36,941 nucleotides of DNA from a virus. Shown here one piece after another: positions 14,941 to 21,376 of this stretch; the stretch's first letter is position 1, and each line of letters begins with the position of its first letter. The notes below the pieces were generated by a model. That model was not told where the DNA came from, did not search any database, and saw nothing but the letters and a program-made list of their open reading frames with translations. The translations under genes were made by a program, and so were the position numbers. Location: positions 1 to 36,941 of the IMG/VR virus record IMGVR_UViG_3300047311_000244, one strand, 5' to 3'.

Positions 14941-15849
14941 ATGACAACGCCGTCGCTACGCGCCAAGACGAATTTCGATCATGACACCGGCGCCACCGGC
15001 GGATGGGTAGTCACCAAACCGGCCGGCACGGTGTCGGGTGACGTCCTTGTCGCGTTCATCGGCGCCATCGGCACCACGGTCACGTTTACGCCGCCGTCGG
15101 GCTGGACGTTGCTCGCCGCCGAGACGTCCAACGCCAACATCAATTACAGCGTCTATTACAAGGTGGCCGGTGGCAGCGAGCCGGCTAACTACACGTGGAC
15201 ACCATCGATCGGCGCCAAAGGGTCAATCCAGCTCGGCGCCTACATCGACGTAGACAACACGACGCCCATCGATGCGCACAACAACGGGCTCAACTCAACC
15301 GGCACCGTGACCACCGTGCCGGTTGCCGTGACCGTGGTCACCACCGGTTCGGAGTTGCTCACCGCGGCGTTCGGCCGGCACGCGTTCGCGGCCGCGCACA
15401 CGACGACCACCTCGGACGGCTCGGACGTCGAGCAGTACGACCACGGCTCGACGTCGGGCTCGGGTTTCGACTACGTGCACGCGGTCTACGATTCCGCGCG
15501 CTCGACGACCTCGGGCGCCGCCACGCGGACCATCACGTCATCGGGAACAGAGAACGCGTACGCGTGGCACGCGGTCGCGTTGCGTCCGGCGGCCGCGGCG
15601 TTGACTGGCCGGATTTACCGGATGGCTGTGGATGTGCCGGCGCCGCCCCCGGCGTTGCGCGGCCGGATTTACCGGATGGGTTTGCGTGCCCCGGCGGCCG
15701 CCGGGGGCAAGACTGGCCGTATCTACCGGATGGCCGTTGTGGTGCCGGCCGCCGGTGGCGCATCCGGTAAGTCGGGTTTCTACGCCGCGGCCGGTGGCTC
15801 GCTCGGTAACGTGACCATGTTGGCGGCGACCAATGGCGAGCTTACCTAG
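14941..15849 (+). CDS. Beta-rich minor tail protein (paralogue 2) with GRIYRM repeats
   Basis: This 302-aa protein begins 3 nt after the previous gene. Residues 1-220 repeat the beta-sandwich pattern of the upstream protein (GDVLVAFIGAIGTTVTF; WHAVALRPAA). Residues about 223-276 carry three tandem 18-residue units, each opening GRIYRM, followed by a weak fourth copy. It is the last gene of the tail block; a hairpin follows. A receptor-binding or fibre role is inferred. Confidence 0.6.
   Translation: MTTPSLRAKTNFDHDTGATGGWVVTKPAGTVSGDVLVAFIGAIGTTVTFTPPSGWTLLAAETSNANINYSVYYKVAGGSEPANYTWTPSIGAKGSIQLGAYIDVDNTTPIDAHNNGLNSTGTVTTVPVAVTVVTTGSELLTAAFGRHAFAAAHTTTTSDGSDVEQYDHGSTSGSGFDYVHAVYDSARSTTSGAATRTITSSGTENAYAWHAVALRPAAAALTGRIYRMAVDVPAPPPALRGRIYRMGLRAPAAAGGKTGRIYRMAVVVPAAGGASGKSGFYAAAGGSLGNVTMLAATNGELT
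15607..15768 (+). repeat. Three 54-nt coding repeats (GRIYRM units)
   Basis: Copies start at 15607, 15661 and 15715, exactly 54 nt apart. Each encodes G-R-I-Y-R-M followed by a Val/Pro/Ala-rich dozen residues. Third positions in the opening codons are largely the same, so the duplication looks recent. Confidence 0.8.
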
Positions 15850-15864
15850 ATCGTAACTCTGTGT

Positions 15865-15905
15865 GCCGGCGTTTTTGGTGACCTGCGAAAACTCACCGCG
15901 CCGGC
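15865..15905 (+). terminator. Hairpin after the tail genes, possible terminator
   Basis: The outer arms GCCGGCG (15865-15871) and CGCCGGC (15899-15905) and the inner arms GGTGA (15877-15881) and TCACC (15893-15897) form a two-part hairpin with a T5 run in the left arm. No clear T-tract follows. It could end tail transcription or act as an operator at the junction to the lysis genes. Confidence 0.45.
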
Positions 15906-16090
15906 GCCTAAGTTACTTCACAGTATGTATAACTTCACGGAGACCGACGAACGGTCACAGGCCAGCATGGTCGGATGGGTAGATTGTGATCTTGGCCGTA
16001 CGGAGCTCTCAAGGCCGTTAGTGCACGTTCACCGTGCAGGCTGCTACAGTCGGCACCATCCGCATCACCCGCCCCGGAAGGAAAACGATC
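15906..16090 (+). promoter_or_regulatory. Junction region between tail and lysis genes
   Basis: No gene was found between 15850 and 16090. The region is less GC-rich than its surroundings and holds a 9-nt direct repeat TWACTTCAC at 15913-15921 and 15930-15938 around TATGTAT, a small hairpin GACCG/CGGTC (15942-15956), and an extended -10 candidate TGC-TACAGT (16042-16050) 40 nt before the next start. It probably carries a late promoter. Confidence 0.4.
16042..16050 (+). promoter_or_regulatory. Extended -10 promoter candidate (TGC-TACAGT)
   Basis: TGC followed by TACAGT fits an extended -10. The matching -35 (TGCACG at 17 nt) is weak. The same TGC-TANNNT layout recurs at 18529 and 27819, each ahead of a gene start. 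It would drive the lysis cassette. Confidence 0.35.
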
Positions 16091-16303
16091 ATGGGACACC
16101 CGACCACCGTGACCACGTGGCAGCGACGCGAACACGCGCGGAAGGCCGCCCGGCGCGCCGCCGGCAACCGCGCGGCCGCCGTCACCATCGGCGCCGTCCT
16201 CGCCGCTCTCGGCGGCACGCTCGCCGTCCTCGGCGCCGGCTACGCCGGTGGCATCGTCGCCGTCCTCGGCGCCCTCATCGTCACCGGCGCCGTCGTCTCG
16301 TAG
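16091..16303 (+). CDS. Two-TM membrane protein, possible holin
   Basis: This 70-aa protein starts at an ATG with SD GGAAGGA (16076-16082). The N-terminus is basic and soluble (QRREHARKAARRAAGNR), followed by two predicted membrane segments (about 29-49 and 51-69) rich in Ala, Gly, Val and Leu. Its size, topology and place directly before the endolysin gene suit a class II holin or antiholin. Other membrane proteins follow the endolysin, so which one is the holin is open. Its stop codon overlaps a promoter-like TAGGAT. Confidence 0.6.
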   Translation: MGHPTTVTTWQRREHARKAARRAAGNRAAAVTIGAVLAALGGTLAVLGAGYAGGIVAVLGALIVTGAVVS

Positions 16304-16306
16304 GAT
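16278..16306 (+). promoter_or_regulatory. Promoter candidate overlapping a stop codon, close to the endolysin start
   Basis: TCGTCA (16278-16283), a 17-nt spacer and TAGGAT (16301-16306) resemble a sigma-70-type promoter. The endolysin ATG lies 6 nt further on, where transcription would begin, so a leaderless mRNA is possible. The AGGA inside the -10 could equally serve as an SD on a longer transcript. Confidence 0.35.
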
Positions 16307-16312
16307 CGGCCC

Positions 16313-17368
16313 ATGCCACTACAGTCCGGAAAGGCCACGGCCACCGCGGCGCGAACCTACGGGTGGGACACGTCCCACTACGACGGCGCGCTCACGGTGG
16401 CCGTCATGCGCCAGGCCAAGGCCGAGGGCATCGAGTTCGTCACCGGCAAGGTAGGCGAGGGCGCCTCGTACGACGACCCCCTCGACAGCATCAACCTCAC
16501 CGCGGCCCGCGACGCCGGCATACAGCTCATCGGCGGCTACTACGTGCCGCGTTCCTCGCCGACCATCGCCGCGCAGGTGGCCAACTGCATTGCGCTCGCC
16601 GACAAGTCCGAACCGTGGTGGCGCACGTTCCCCGGATGGTTCTGGCAAACCGACCTCGAGCGCTGGCCAACCGACAGTGTGCCCCCATCCGTCGGCATCG
16701 CGTTCGGCAACGCGCTACGCGCCGCCACCGGCAAGCCTGTCGTCATGTACGCGTCGCGCGGACAGTACGGCGACACCCTCGGCGCGTGGGCCGGCCACCT
16801 GTGGAACGCGCACTATCCGAGCAGCCGGCAAGCACCGTTCAAGCTGCTCTATCCGGGTGACGATTTCGTTGGCTGGTCTGAATACTCGGGCAAGGTGCCG
16901 CTGATCTTGCAGTACGCGAGCACGGCGACGATCGCCGGCAAAACCACGTGCGACGCCAACGCCTACCGCGGAACCCTCGCCCAACTCATCGCCGCAATCA
17001 TGGGAGGAACCCCGATGTCCAGCCTCGACGCCGGTGACGCCAAGACCGTTTGGTACACCAAAAACATTCCGTCAACGAACCCGACCGAGACGCCGGCCAC
17101 CGCGCTACTCGACACGCAGACGAACGTGCGCAGCCTGCTCGCGTCGCAGGCCGCGCAGGACAAGCAGCTTACGGCGCTGCTCGCCGCCGTCACCGCGTTG
17201 TCGGGCGCCGGCACGAACGTCGACACGGCGCTCATCATCAAGGCCGTCAAGGACGTCGGCGCCACCGAGTCGGCGCTCATCACGCAGCTCGCCGCCGAGC
17301 TCGCCGACACGCGCGCCCGGCTCGCGGCCGCCGAGCAGGCCGCGCACGACATCCTCACGGCGCCCTAG
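16313..17368 (+). CDS. Endolysin, GH25 muramidase
   Basis: This 351-aa protein has an N-terminal GH25 lysozyme domain (about 14-230): YGWDTSHYDG gives the first catalytic-site Asp (D19), QTDLERW gives D114 and E116, and LWNAHYP plus ILQYASTATIAGKTTCDANAY match the end of the barrel. It would cut the glycan strands of peptidoglycan. The C-terminus (about 235-351) has a VWYTKNIPSTNPTETPATA linker and an Ala-rich coiled coil (SLLASQAAQDKQLTALLAAV), perhaps for oligomerisation. No signal peptide, so a holin is needed. The start has only a weak AGGA. Confidence 0.9.
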   Translation: MPLQSGKATATAARTYGWDTSHYDGALTVAVMRQAKAEGIEFVTGKVGEGASYDDPLDSINLTAARDAGIQLIGGYYVPRSSPTIAAQVANCIALADKSEPWWRTFPGWFWQTDLERWPTDSVPPSVGIAFGNALRAATGKPVVMYASRGQYGDTLGAWAGHLWNAHYPSSRQAPFKLLYPGDDFVGWSEYSGKVPLILQYASTATIAGKTTCDANAYRGTLAQLIAAIMGGTPMSSLDAGDAKTVWYTKNIPSTNPTETPATALLDTQTNVRSLLASQAAQDKQLTALLAAVTALSGAGTNVDTALIIKAVKDVGATESALITQLAAELADTRARLAAAEQAAHDILTAP

Positions 17369-17643
17369 TGGACCCGTTGGCCGCAGCGTTCGCCGGCACC
17401 CTCGGTACCGTCATCGGCCTCACCGCATGGCTCGTCCGATGGATCGTGCGCACGCTGCGCGCCAACTACGACGAGCGAATTGTCGAGATGCGCGCCCACA
17501 ACGCCGAAACCGTCGACACCCTCAAGGCGCAGATAGCAACCGGCCAGTCGTGGGCGTCGTCCCTCGAGCGCATCCTCACCGGCCAGGAAACCACGCAACG
17601 GCTCGTCGAGGCGTTGCCCGTCCGGGCACGGGATGCGGCGTGA
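17368..17643 (+). CDS. One-TM protein with coiled coil, holin-like
   Basis: This 91-aa protein starts at a GTG that shares one base with the endolysin stop. Residues about 5-25 form a membrane segment (AAAFAGTLGTVIGLTAWLVRWIV); the rest is a charged helix (YDERIVEMRAHNAETVDTLKAQIATG). The topology and position after the endolysin fit holin accessory or single-TM holin proteins of actinophages. Direct evidence for pore formation cannot be seen. Confidence 0.6.
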   Translation: MDPLAAAFAGTLGTVIGLTAWLVRWIVRTLRANYDERIVEMRAHNAETVDTLKAQIATGQSWASSLERILTGQETTQRLVEALPVRARDAA

Positions 17644-17858
17644 TGGCGGCCGTGCGGCGTTGGCTGCACCTAGACGAGTCGCCCGTTTCCGACGAGTCGC
17701 GCGCCGAGCTCGACTCGCTGCGCGCGGAAGTGACCGAGCAGGCCGCGGCCGCGGACACGACGGCCGAGCGTTCCGTCACCCTGGCCAGGTACTTTGAACG
17801 GGTGAACGACAGGAATCATCTGGCCGAGCGGCTACGCGCGGCAATGCGAGGGGGATGA
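17643..17858 (+). CDS. Small helical protein of the lysis cassette
   Basis: This 71-aa protein starts at an ATG sharing one base with the previous stop. It is charged and helical (DESRAELDSLRAEVTEQAAAAD; RSVTLARYFERVNDRNHLAERLRAAM) and soluble. It is probably translated together with the upstream membrane protein. No family recognised. A partner or regulator of the holin is possible but unsupported. Confidence 0.55.
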   Translation: MAAVRRWLHLDESPVSDESRAELDSLRAEVTEQAAAADTTAERSVTLARYFERVNDRNHLAERLRAAMRGG

Positions 17859-18224
17859 ATGGGCGTGTTGGGCGTCGTGGGAAACGTCGAGCTCGTTACG
17901 GCGTGGCTGCTCGTTGTGCTGTTCCTCGCCCACTACGTGACCGTAGTCCGCTGGCGCGACGCCAAGCGGTCGCTCACCTCGTGGTATCTGCTCGGCTCAA
18001 ACCTCTCTTGGGCGCTCATCCTCGGCCTCGGAGTGCTCACCCTGGCCGTCGGTCAGTTTCCCGCCCGTGACGTGATCCGAGTCGGTATCTACGCTCTCAT
18101 CGTCGGGAAGTTCGCGACTCAATACGTGCTGCTCGTCGACTCGACCCGCAGGCGTCACAAGGAAGGGGAACCCAACGATGGCGGTAACGCCGATTCCGGT
18201 GAACACATATGGCCGGGGGAGTAG
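17859..18224 (+). CDS. Three-TM membrane protein, possible holin
   Basis: This 121-aa protein starts at an ATG with SD AGGGGG (17849-17854). Three hydrophobic segments lie at about 10-28, 41-63 and 73-93, with motifs SLTSWYLLGSNLSWALIL and RDVIRVGIYALIV that recur in actinophage lysis-region proteins. The C-terminus is hydrophilic and overlaps the next gene by 47 nt in another frame. It may be a holin or a second membrane component. Confidence 0.65.
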   Translation: MGVLGVVGNVELVTAWLLVVLFLAHYVTVVRWRDAKRSLTSWYLLGSNLSWALILGLGVLTLAVGQFPARDVIRVGIYALIVGKFATQYVLLVDSTRRRHKEGEPNDGGNADSGEHIWPGE

Positions 18225-18525
18225 CAAGCTCGCAGTGTCCGCGATCACGCCCGTTGCCGGCAACGCCGCCGATGGCATGTCGCTCGTCAACGACGGCAAC
18301 GTTGTGCTCGACCTCCACAACACCAACGGTGCCAGCACGGCGCGTACGGCGACGTTCCACCCCACCGGCACCATCGAGGGACAGTCGGTCACGGTGGTCG
18401 CGTCCGTGGCGGCCGCGGCGACGGACGGGTATGGCCCGTTCCCCGTGGACATCTACGGCACGTCGATGCACATCGACGCGTCGCACGCCGAGCTCACTTT
18501 CGTCGCCCGACGCATCCCCCGATAG
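18178..18525 (+). CDS. Small beta-rich protein after the lysis genes
   Basis: This 115-aa protein starts at an ATG with strong SD AAGGAAGGGG (18160-18169), inside the end of the preceding gene. It reads as a compact beta domain (GMSLVNDGNVVLDLHNTN; YGPFPVDIYGTSMHIDASH) and has no Cys. Similar small proteins lie near lysis or fibre genes in actinophages; a virion role is possible. No function is assigned. Confidence 0.65.
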   Translation: MAVTPIPVNTYGRGSSKLAVSAITPVAGNAADGMSLVNDGNVVLDLHNTNGASTARTATFHPTGTIEGQSVTVVASVAAAATDGYGPFPVDIYGTSMHIDASHAELTFVARRIPR

Positions 18526-18528
18526 GGC

Positions 18529-18537
18529 TGCTAGGCT
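18529..18537 (+). promoter_or_regulatory. Extended -10 promoter candidate (TGC-TAGGCT)
   Basis: TGC-TAGGCT lies 28 nt before the next ATG (18566) and after the previous stop. No good -35 was found. TAGGCT-type -10 boxes are frequent in high-GC actinobacteria. Confidence 0.35.
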
Positions 18538-18565
18538 CGGCCGGTTCGATGAAACGAGGTAGCCA

Positions 18566-19117
18566 ATGGAGGACATCTCCATTCTCAAGGACAGCGCGCT
18601 AGCCGCGGCCGTGCTCGACCACGGTTGGCCGCGGCGACCGGCTCGAGGCCAGGCCGCGGCCGAGTTCTACGCGGACCGTGACCGTGCGATCCTGGTCACC
18701 GCGGCGCGCTTCCTCGCGTGGTTGCGCGGCCCGCAGGTCATCCGGCTCACGGCCGGACCGGTCACCGATCAGTCAACGGGCGCACCCGTCGCCCCCGCTA
18801 TGGAAGGCACCACCATGCAGATTCAGGACCACCAGCAGTTCGATCTCACCGTCACGGCGCTCGACAGCGAGGGCCAGCCGACCACGGCCGGCACTCTCAC
18901 GTGGGCGTCGGACAACGAGGACGCCGTGCCGGTGAACGTGTCCGAGGACGGCGCCACGTTCCACGTGGTCGCGGGCAACCCCGGCTCGGCCGTCGTCACG
19001 GTGACGATGACCAGGGATGATGGCGAGACGATCTCGGCCACGGAAGCCATCGACGTCGTGCCGGGTGGCGCCACCACGATCGCCATCGCCGAGGGTCCGG
19101 TCACCGACCAGCCGTAA
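18566..19117 (+). CDS. Ig-like (BIG2-type) domain protein
   Basis: This 183-aa protein starts at an ATG with SD GAGG (18556-18559). Residues 1-55 are helical; residues about 57-183 look like a bacterial Ig-like domain (DHQQFDLTVTALDSEGQP; TLTWASDNEDAVPVNVSEDG; FHVVAGNPGSAVVTVTM). The peptide GPVTDQ occurs before and after the Ig domain. Such domains decorate heads or tails and bind carbohydrates weakly. It is the last gene before a strong terminator, so likely late-expressed. Confidence 0.65.
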   Translation: MEDISILKDSALAAAVLDHGWPRRPARGQAAAEFYADRDRAILVTAARFLAWLRGPQVIRLTAGPVTDQSTGAPVAPAMEGTTMQIQDHQQFDLTVTALDSEGQPTTAGTLTWASDNEDAVPVNVSEDGATFHVVAGNPGSAVVTVTMTRDDGETISATEAIDVVPGGATTIAIAEGPVTDQP

Positions 19118-19133
19118 GGCGCACGATCGGAGG

Positions 19134-19174
19134 AACCCGGCCACCTGCCGCGAAACCGGTGGCCGGGTTTCTTT
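19134..19174 (+). terminator. Strong intrinsic terminator
   Basis: A perfect 12-bp stem, AACCCGGCCACC (19134-19145) and GGTGGCCGGGTT (19158-19169), with a 12-nt loop is followed by TCTTTG. It separates the late block from the early/replication block. Confidence 0.8.
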
Positions 19175-19187
19175 GTGCCAAAATTAT

Positions 19188-19229
19188 GCACGGTGACAGC
19201 GCACGTTGCGTGTTGACCGGTCACCGTGC
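19188..19229 (+). promoter_or_regulatory. Operator/promoter-like region before the first early gene
   Basis: TGCACGGTGAC (19188-19198) and TTGACCGGTCACCGTGC (19213-19229) contain inverted copies of GTCACCGTGC around a gap. The second element is nearly the same as one at 27797-27813. A TTGAC core suggests a -35, but no well-spaced -10 was found, so a repressor or activator site is also possible. Confidence 0.45.
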
Positions 19230-19275
19230 TTTACTTGCCTTTCGAGTTGCCCAACGACACAGGATGGAACCCGAA

Positions 19276-20544
19276 ATGCTGAACCTCACGAACCTCGGCC
19301 CCGTCGCCCGCCGGATCGCCAACACCCTCATCAACGCCGAGCGCTGGCCGAACGCTGAGGCCGGCATCAAGATCCACCAGCAGACGGCGCAGGCGCTCCG
19401 CAACCGCGGCATCGCCAACGGCACCAAGGTTGCCAAGCACATCCGGGCGTCCGCCGAATGGATGGCCTACGCCATTGAGCGTGCCGAGGTCGCCGCGTAC
19501 GCCGAGGCCAAGCAGCGTAACGCCGCCGACAAACTGCGCGCCCAGCGCAACGCCGAGCCGGTCGCCAATCTCGCCGCGTCCCTCGGCATCGGCCGCACGT
19601 TCGCCAAGCAGGCCAACGAGCAGGCCAACGAGCAGATCAAGGCATGGCACCGGACGCACGTTGCTGCCGGCCGTGATAGCAACATCCTCGGCGGATGGGC
19701 GCCCATGATCGAAGCCGACGAGGCCGAGGCGTATCTCGACGAGCGCCAGATTGGCCCCACCCACCCGTTCAGCCTCGACTACCTCGCCACCGAGGGATTC
19801 AACGGCGCCCTCACCCCGTCGTTCGCGACGTGGGCCGCGGCCGCCATCACGCACCGGTGGTTCAGCGAGATCGTCGTCGAGGCCGGCCCCGGCGCCTACG
19901 GTGAAACCACGTTCATTGCGTGGGACGGCCCGATTACCGACGCCGACGGATGCGCCACCGTCGGCGGTCGCTGGCACCGCTACTACTTCTGGTCGCCGAT
20001 GGCGCGCGAGGATGCTCTCGACGAGGTGCACGCCAAGGCGCGCGTACTCAACATGTTCCTCGACTTCATGGGCGCGTTCGTCCCGAACCCGGTGCCCGGC
20101 TCGCGCGTCGACGAGGCCGACCAATTCGTCATGTGGACTCGCCGCAACCACACCATCGGCGCCGGCACGGAAGCGTGGTACGTGGCGTTCCTTGCCGACG
20201 AGGCCACCGCGCACGAGATGAACCCTCACCGCGGTCGCTGCATGTGGGATGACAACCTTGCCACCGCGGTCGGCGTCGGCGACTACGGCCAGCCGCGCGG
20301 CCCGCTGTGCAGCCGGCATGTCCGGCCGGCAAAGACGATCACCGACCGTGACATCGAGTGGCAGGCGCGCCGTGCCCTCGACGGCTCGGCCGACGAGTTC
20401 GACGTCAAGGCCATCGTCCGCGAGTTCATTCACCGGTTCGGCCTCGTCGACGTCGACAGCATCGCGGACGCCGACTGGACCGAGCTCGTGCAGCGGTACG
20501 ACCTCGCCGCCGCGGCCGACTACGAGGCCGCGCACGAGGGTTAG
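19276..20544 (+). CDS. Unknown 422-aa protein, first early gene
   Basis: The ATG at 19276 follows AGGATGG (19261-19267) at good spacing; an ATG at 19264 is too close to any SD. The N-terminal 150 residues are helical and basic (TLINAERWPNAEAGIKIHQQ; AKQANEQANEQIKAW), the centre is mixed (THRWFSEIVVEAGPGAYGETTF; WHRYYFWSP), and the C-terminus has a few Cys and an acidic helix. No family recognised. It follows a terminator and an operator-like region, so it may be among the first genes expressed (inference). Confidence 0.7.
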   Translation: MLNLTNLGPVARRIANTLINAERWPNAEAGIKIHQQTAQALRNRGIANGTKVAKHIRASAEWMAYAIERAEVAAYAEAKQRNAADKLRAQRNAEPVANLAASLGIGRTFAKQANEQANEQIKAWHRTHVAAGRDSNILGGWAPMIEADEAEAYLDERQIGPTHPFSLDYLATEGFNGALTPSFATWAAAAITHRWFSEIVVEAGPGAYGETTFIAWDGPITDADGCATVGGRWHRYYFWSPMAREDALDEVHAKARVLNMFLDFMGAFVPNPVPGSRVDEADQFVMWTRRNHTIGAGTEAWYVAFLADEATAHEMNPHRGRCMWDDNLATAVGVGDYGQPRGPLCSRHVRPAKTITDRDIEWQARRALDGSADEFDVKAIVREFIHRFGLVDVDSIADADWTELVQRYDLAAAADYEAAHEG

Positions 20545-20557
20545 GCCATCCACCCCG

Positions 20558-20587
20558 GCCGGGGCCGCGCACGACGGCGGCCCCGGC
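20558..20587 (+). terminator. Intergenic GC hairpin
   Basis: Arms GCCGGGGCCGC (20558-20568) and GCGGCCCCGGC (20577-20587), 11 bp with an 8-nt loop, are followed by TCGTTTCG. It may attenuate transcription or protect mRNA ends. It is one of several similar hairpins in the early half. Confidence 0.55.
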
Positions 20588-20611
20588 TCGTTTCGCCCCG
20601 AGAGGACGATC

Positions 20612-20923
20612 ATGGAAGACAGTGCGGAAGGGCAGCGCCGGCCAGGCGTCGGGTTCACCGCGCCGGCCGCCCGAGACATGGGCAACAACGAACGCGCCGC
20701 ATGGCTCGCCGGCATCTACGACAACCCGGCGGTACGCGACCACATGACCGAGGTGTGTCTCGACCTGATGACGTGGGCGAGCATGCGCGGCCGCGGCGAC
20801 GAGGCGCGTACGTGGCTCATGCTGCACCGCACGCTCAAGCTGTCCCTCATCGCATGGCCCGTTGCCGCCCGTCACGGTGCTACGGTGACCGTGCAACCCA
20901 CAACCCGGAAGGCCACCTCATGA
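20612..20923 (+). CDS. Small helical protein, unknown
   Basis: This 103-aa protein starts at an ATG with SD AGAGGA (20601-20606). The central part is helical (MGNNERAAWLAGIYDNPAVRDHMTEVCLDLMTWASMRG) and followed by a Leu-rich helix (LMLHRTLKLSLIAWPVAA). No family was recognised. The last codons overlap the next ATG by 4 nt, so the two genes are translationally coupled. Confidence 0.6.
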   Translation: MEDSAEGQRRPGVGFTAPAARDMGNNERAAWLAGIYDNPAVRDHMTEVCLDLMTWASMRGRGDEARTWLMLHRTLKLSLIAWPVAARHGATVTVQPTTRKATS

Positions 20924-21240
20924 CAACCACCACCGCTCACGCCGCCATGGTCGCGTGGCCGGCAACCACGATGGGCAAAGGGCCGGCGCTGTCCAAGCGC
21001 AACGCCGCCACCCGGCTCGGCCGCAAACTGTCCGCCGTCGAGACTGCGATCCGCCGGACCAAGGCCGGCGCGTCCGTCGTGCAGCCGTTCCCGACCCCGG
21101 ACGGCTACGCCATCGACCCCGAGACCGACCGCGACGTGATGGTGCCCTACTGGTACGACCGCACGATTGTCGCCTACGGCATCGCCGCCAACATCCTCGA
21201 CAAGCACGGCAAGCCGCGGCGTGACCTGTCGGCCGCATAG
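20920..21240 (+). CDS. Small protein, unknown
   Basis: This 106-aa protein starts at an ATG within the end of the previous gene; SD GGAAGG lies at 20907-20912. The N-terminal part is Ala/Thr-rich, then a basic helix (KRNAATRLGRKLSAVETAIRRTK), then a compact segment DPETDRDVMVPYWYDRTIVAYGIAANILDKHG. No Cys or catalytic motif is evident. A strong hairpin follows. Confidence 0.6.
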   Translation: MTTTTAHAAMVAWPATTMGKGPALSKRNAATRLGRKLSAVETAIRRTKAGASVVQPFPTPDGYAIDPETDRDVMVPYWYDRTIVAYGIAANILDKHGKPRRDLSAA

Positions 21241-21243
21241 CAA

Positions 21244-21281
21244 CGACGGCGGACCCCCACCCGAATAAGGGTCCGCCGTCG
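21244..21281 (+). terminator. Intergenic GC hairpin with 13-bp stem
   Basis: Arms CGACGGCGGACCC (21244-21256) and GGGTCCGCCGTCG (21269-21281) pair perfectly around a 12-nt loop. No T-run follows. It is followed by TCCCGCACA (21292-21300), a trailer also seen after two other hairpins. Confidence 0.65.
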
Positions 21282-21310
21282 CCATCCACCGTCCCGCACA
21301 AGGAAGGTCT

Positions 21311-21334
21311 ACGCGCAGGATACACGCGCGTTTT
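21311..21334 (+). terminator. Short terminator-like hairpin
   Basis: ACGCGC (21311-21316) and GCGCGT (21326-21331) flank a 9-nt loop and run into TTTT. A good SD (AAGGAAGG, 21300-21307) just before it has no start codon behind it, so a decayed or regulatory leader is possible. Confidence 0.4.
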
Positions 21335-21376
21335 ACCAGGTGCACAGCGTCACTTACCGCAAGGGGAGACAGCGCC

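Noticed and set aside
13776-14984. 402-codon + strand frame overlapping the 361-aa tail protein
   Set aside because: Arg/His-rich frame-shifted shadow with no SD; the other frame has an SD and a beta-protein pattern.
15925-16860. 311-codon + strand frame through the lysis junction
   Set aside because: It runs through the two-TM gene and the endolysin in a shifted frame and becomes Arg/His-rich; no SD.
19159-19275. Upstream start for the 422-aa early gene
   Set aside because: It would start inside the terminator stem and run through the operator-like region; the ATG at 19276 has a proper SD.
19231-20715. 494-codon minus-strand frame opposite the first early gene
   Set aside because: Antisense to a well-supported gene and spanning a hairpin; no SD or recognisable domain.
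20871-20895. GGTGACCGTGCA copy at 20884 as a further operator
   Set aside because: It lies inside coding sequence of the gene ending at 20923, where Thr-Val codons easily give the same string; kept out of the motif set.
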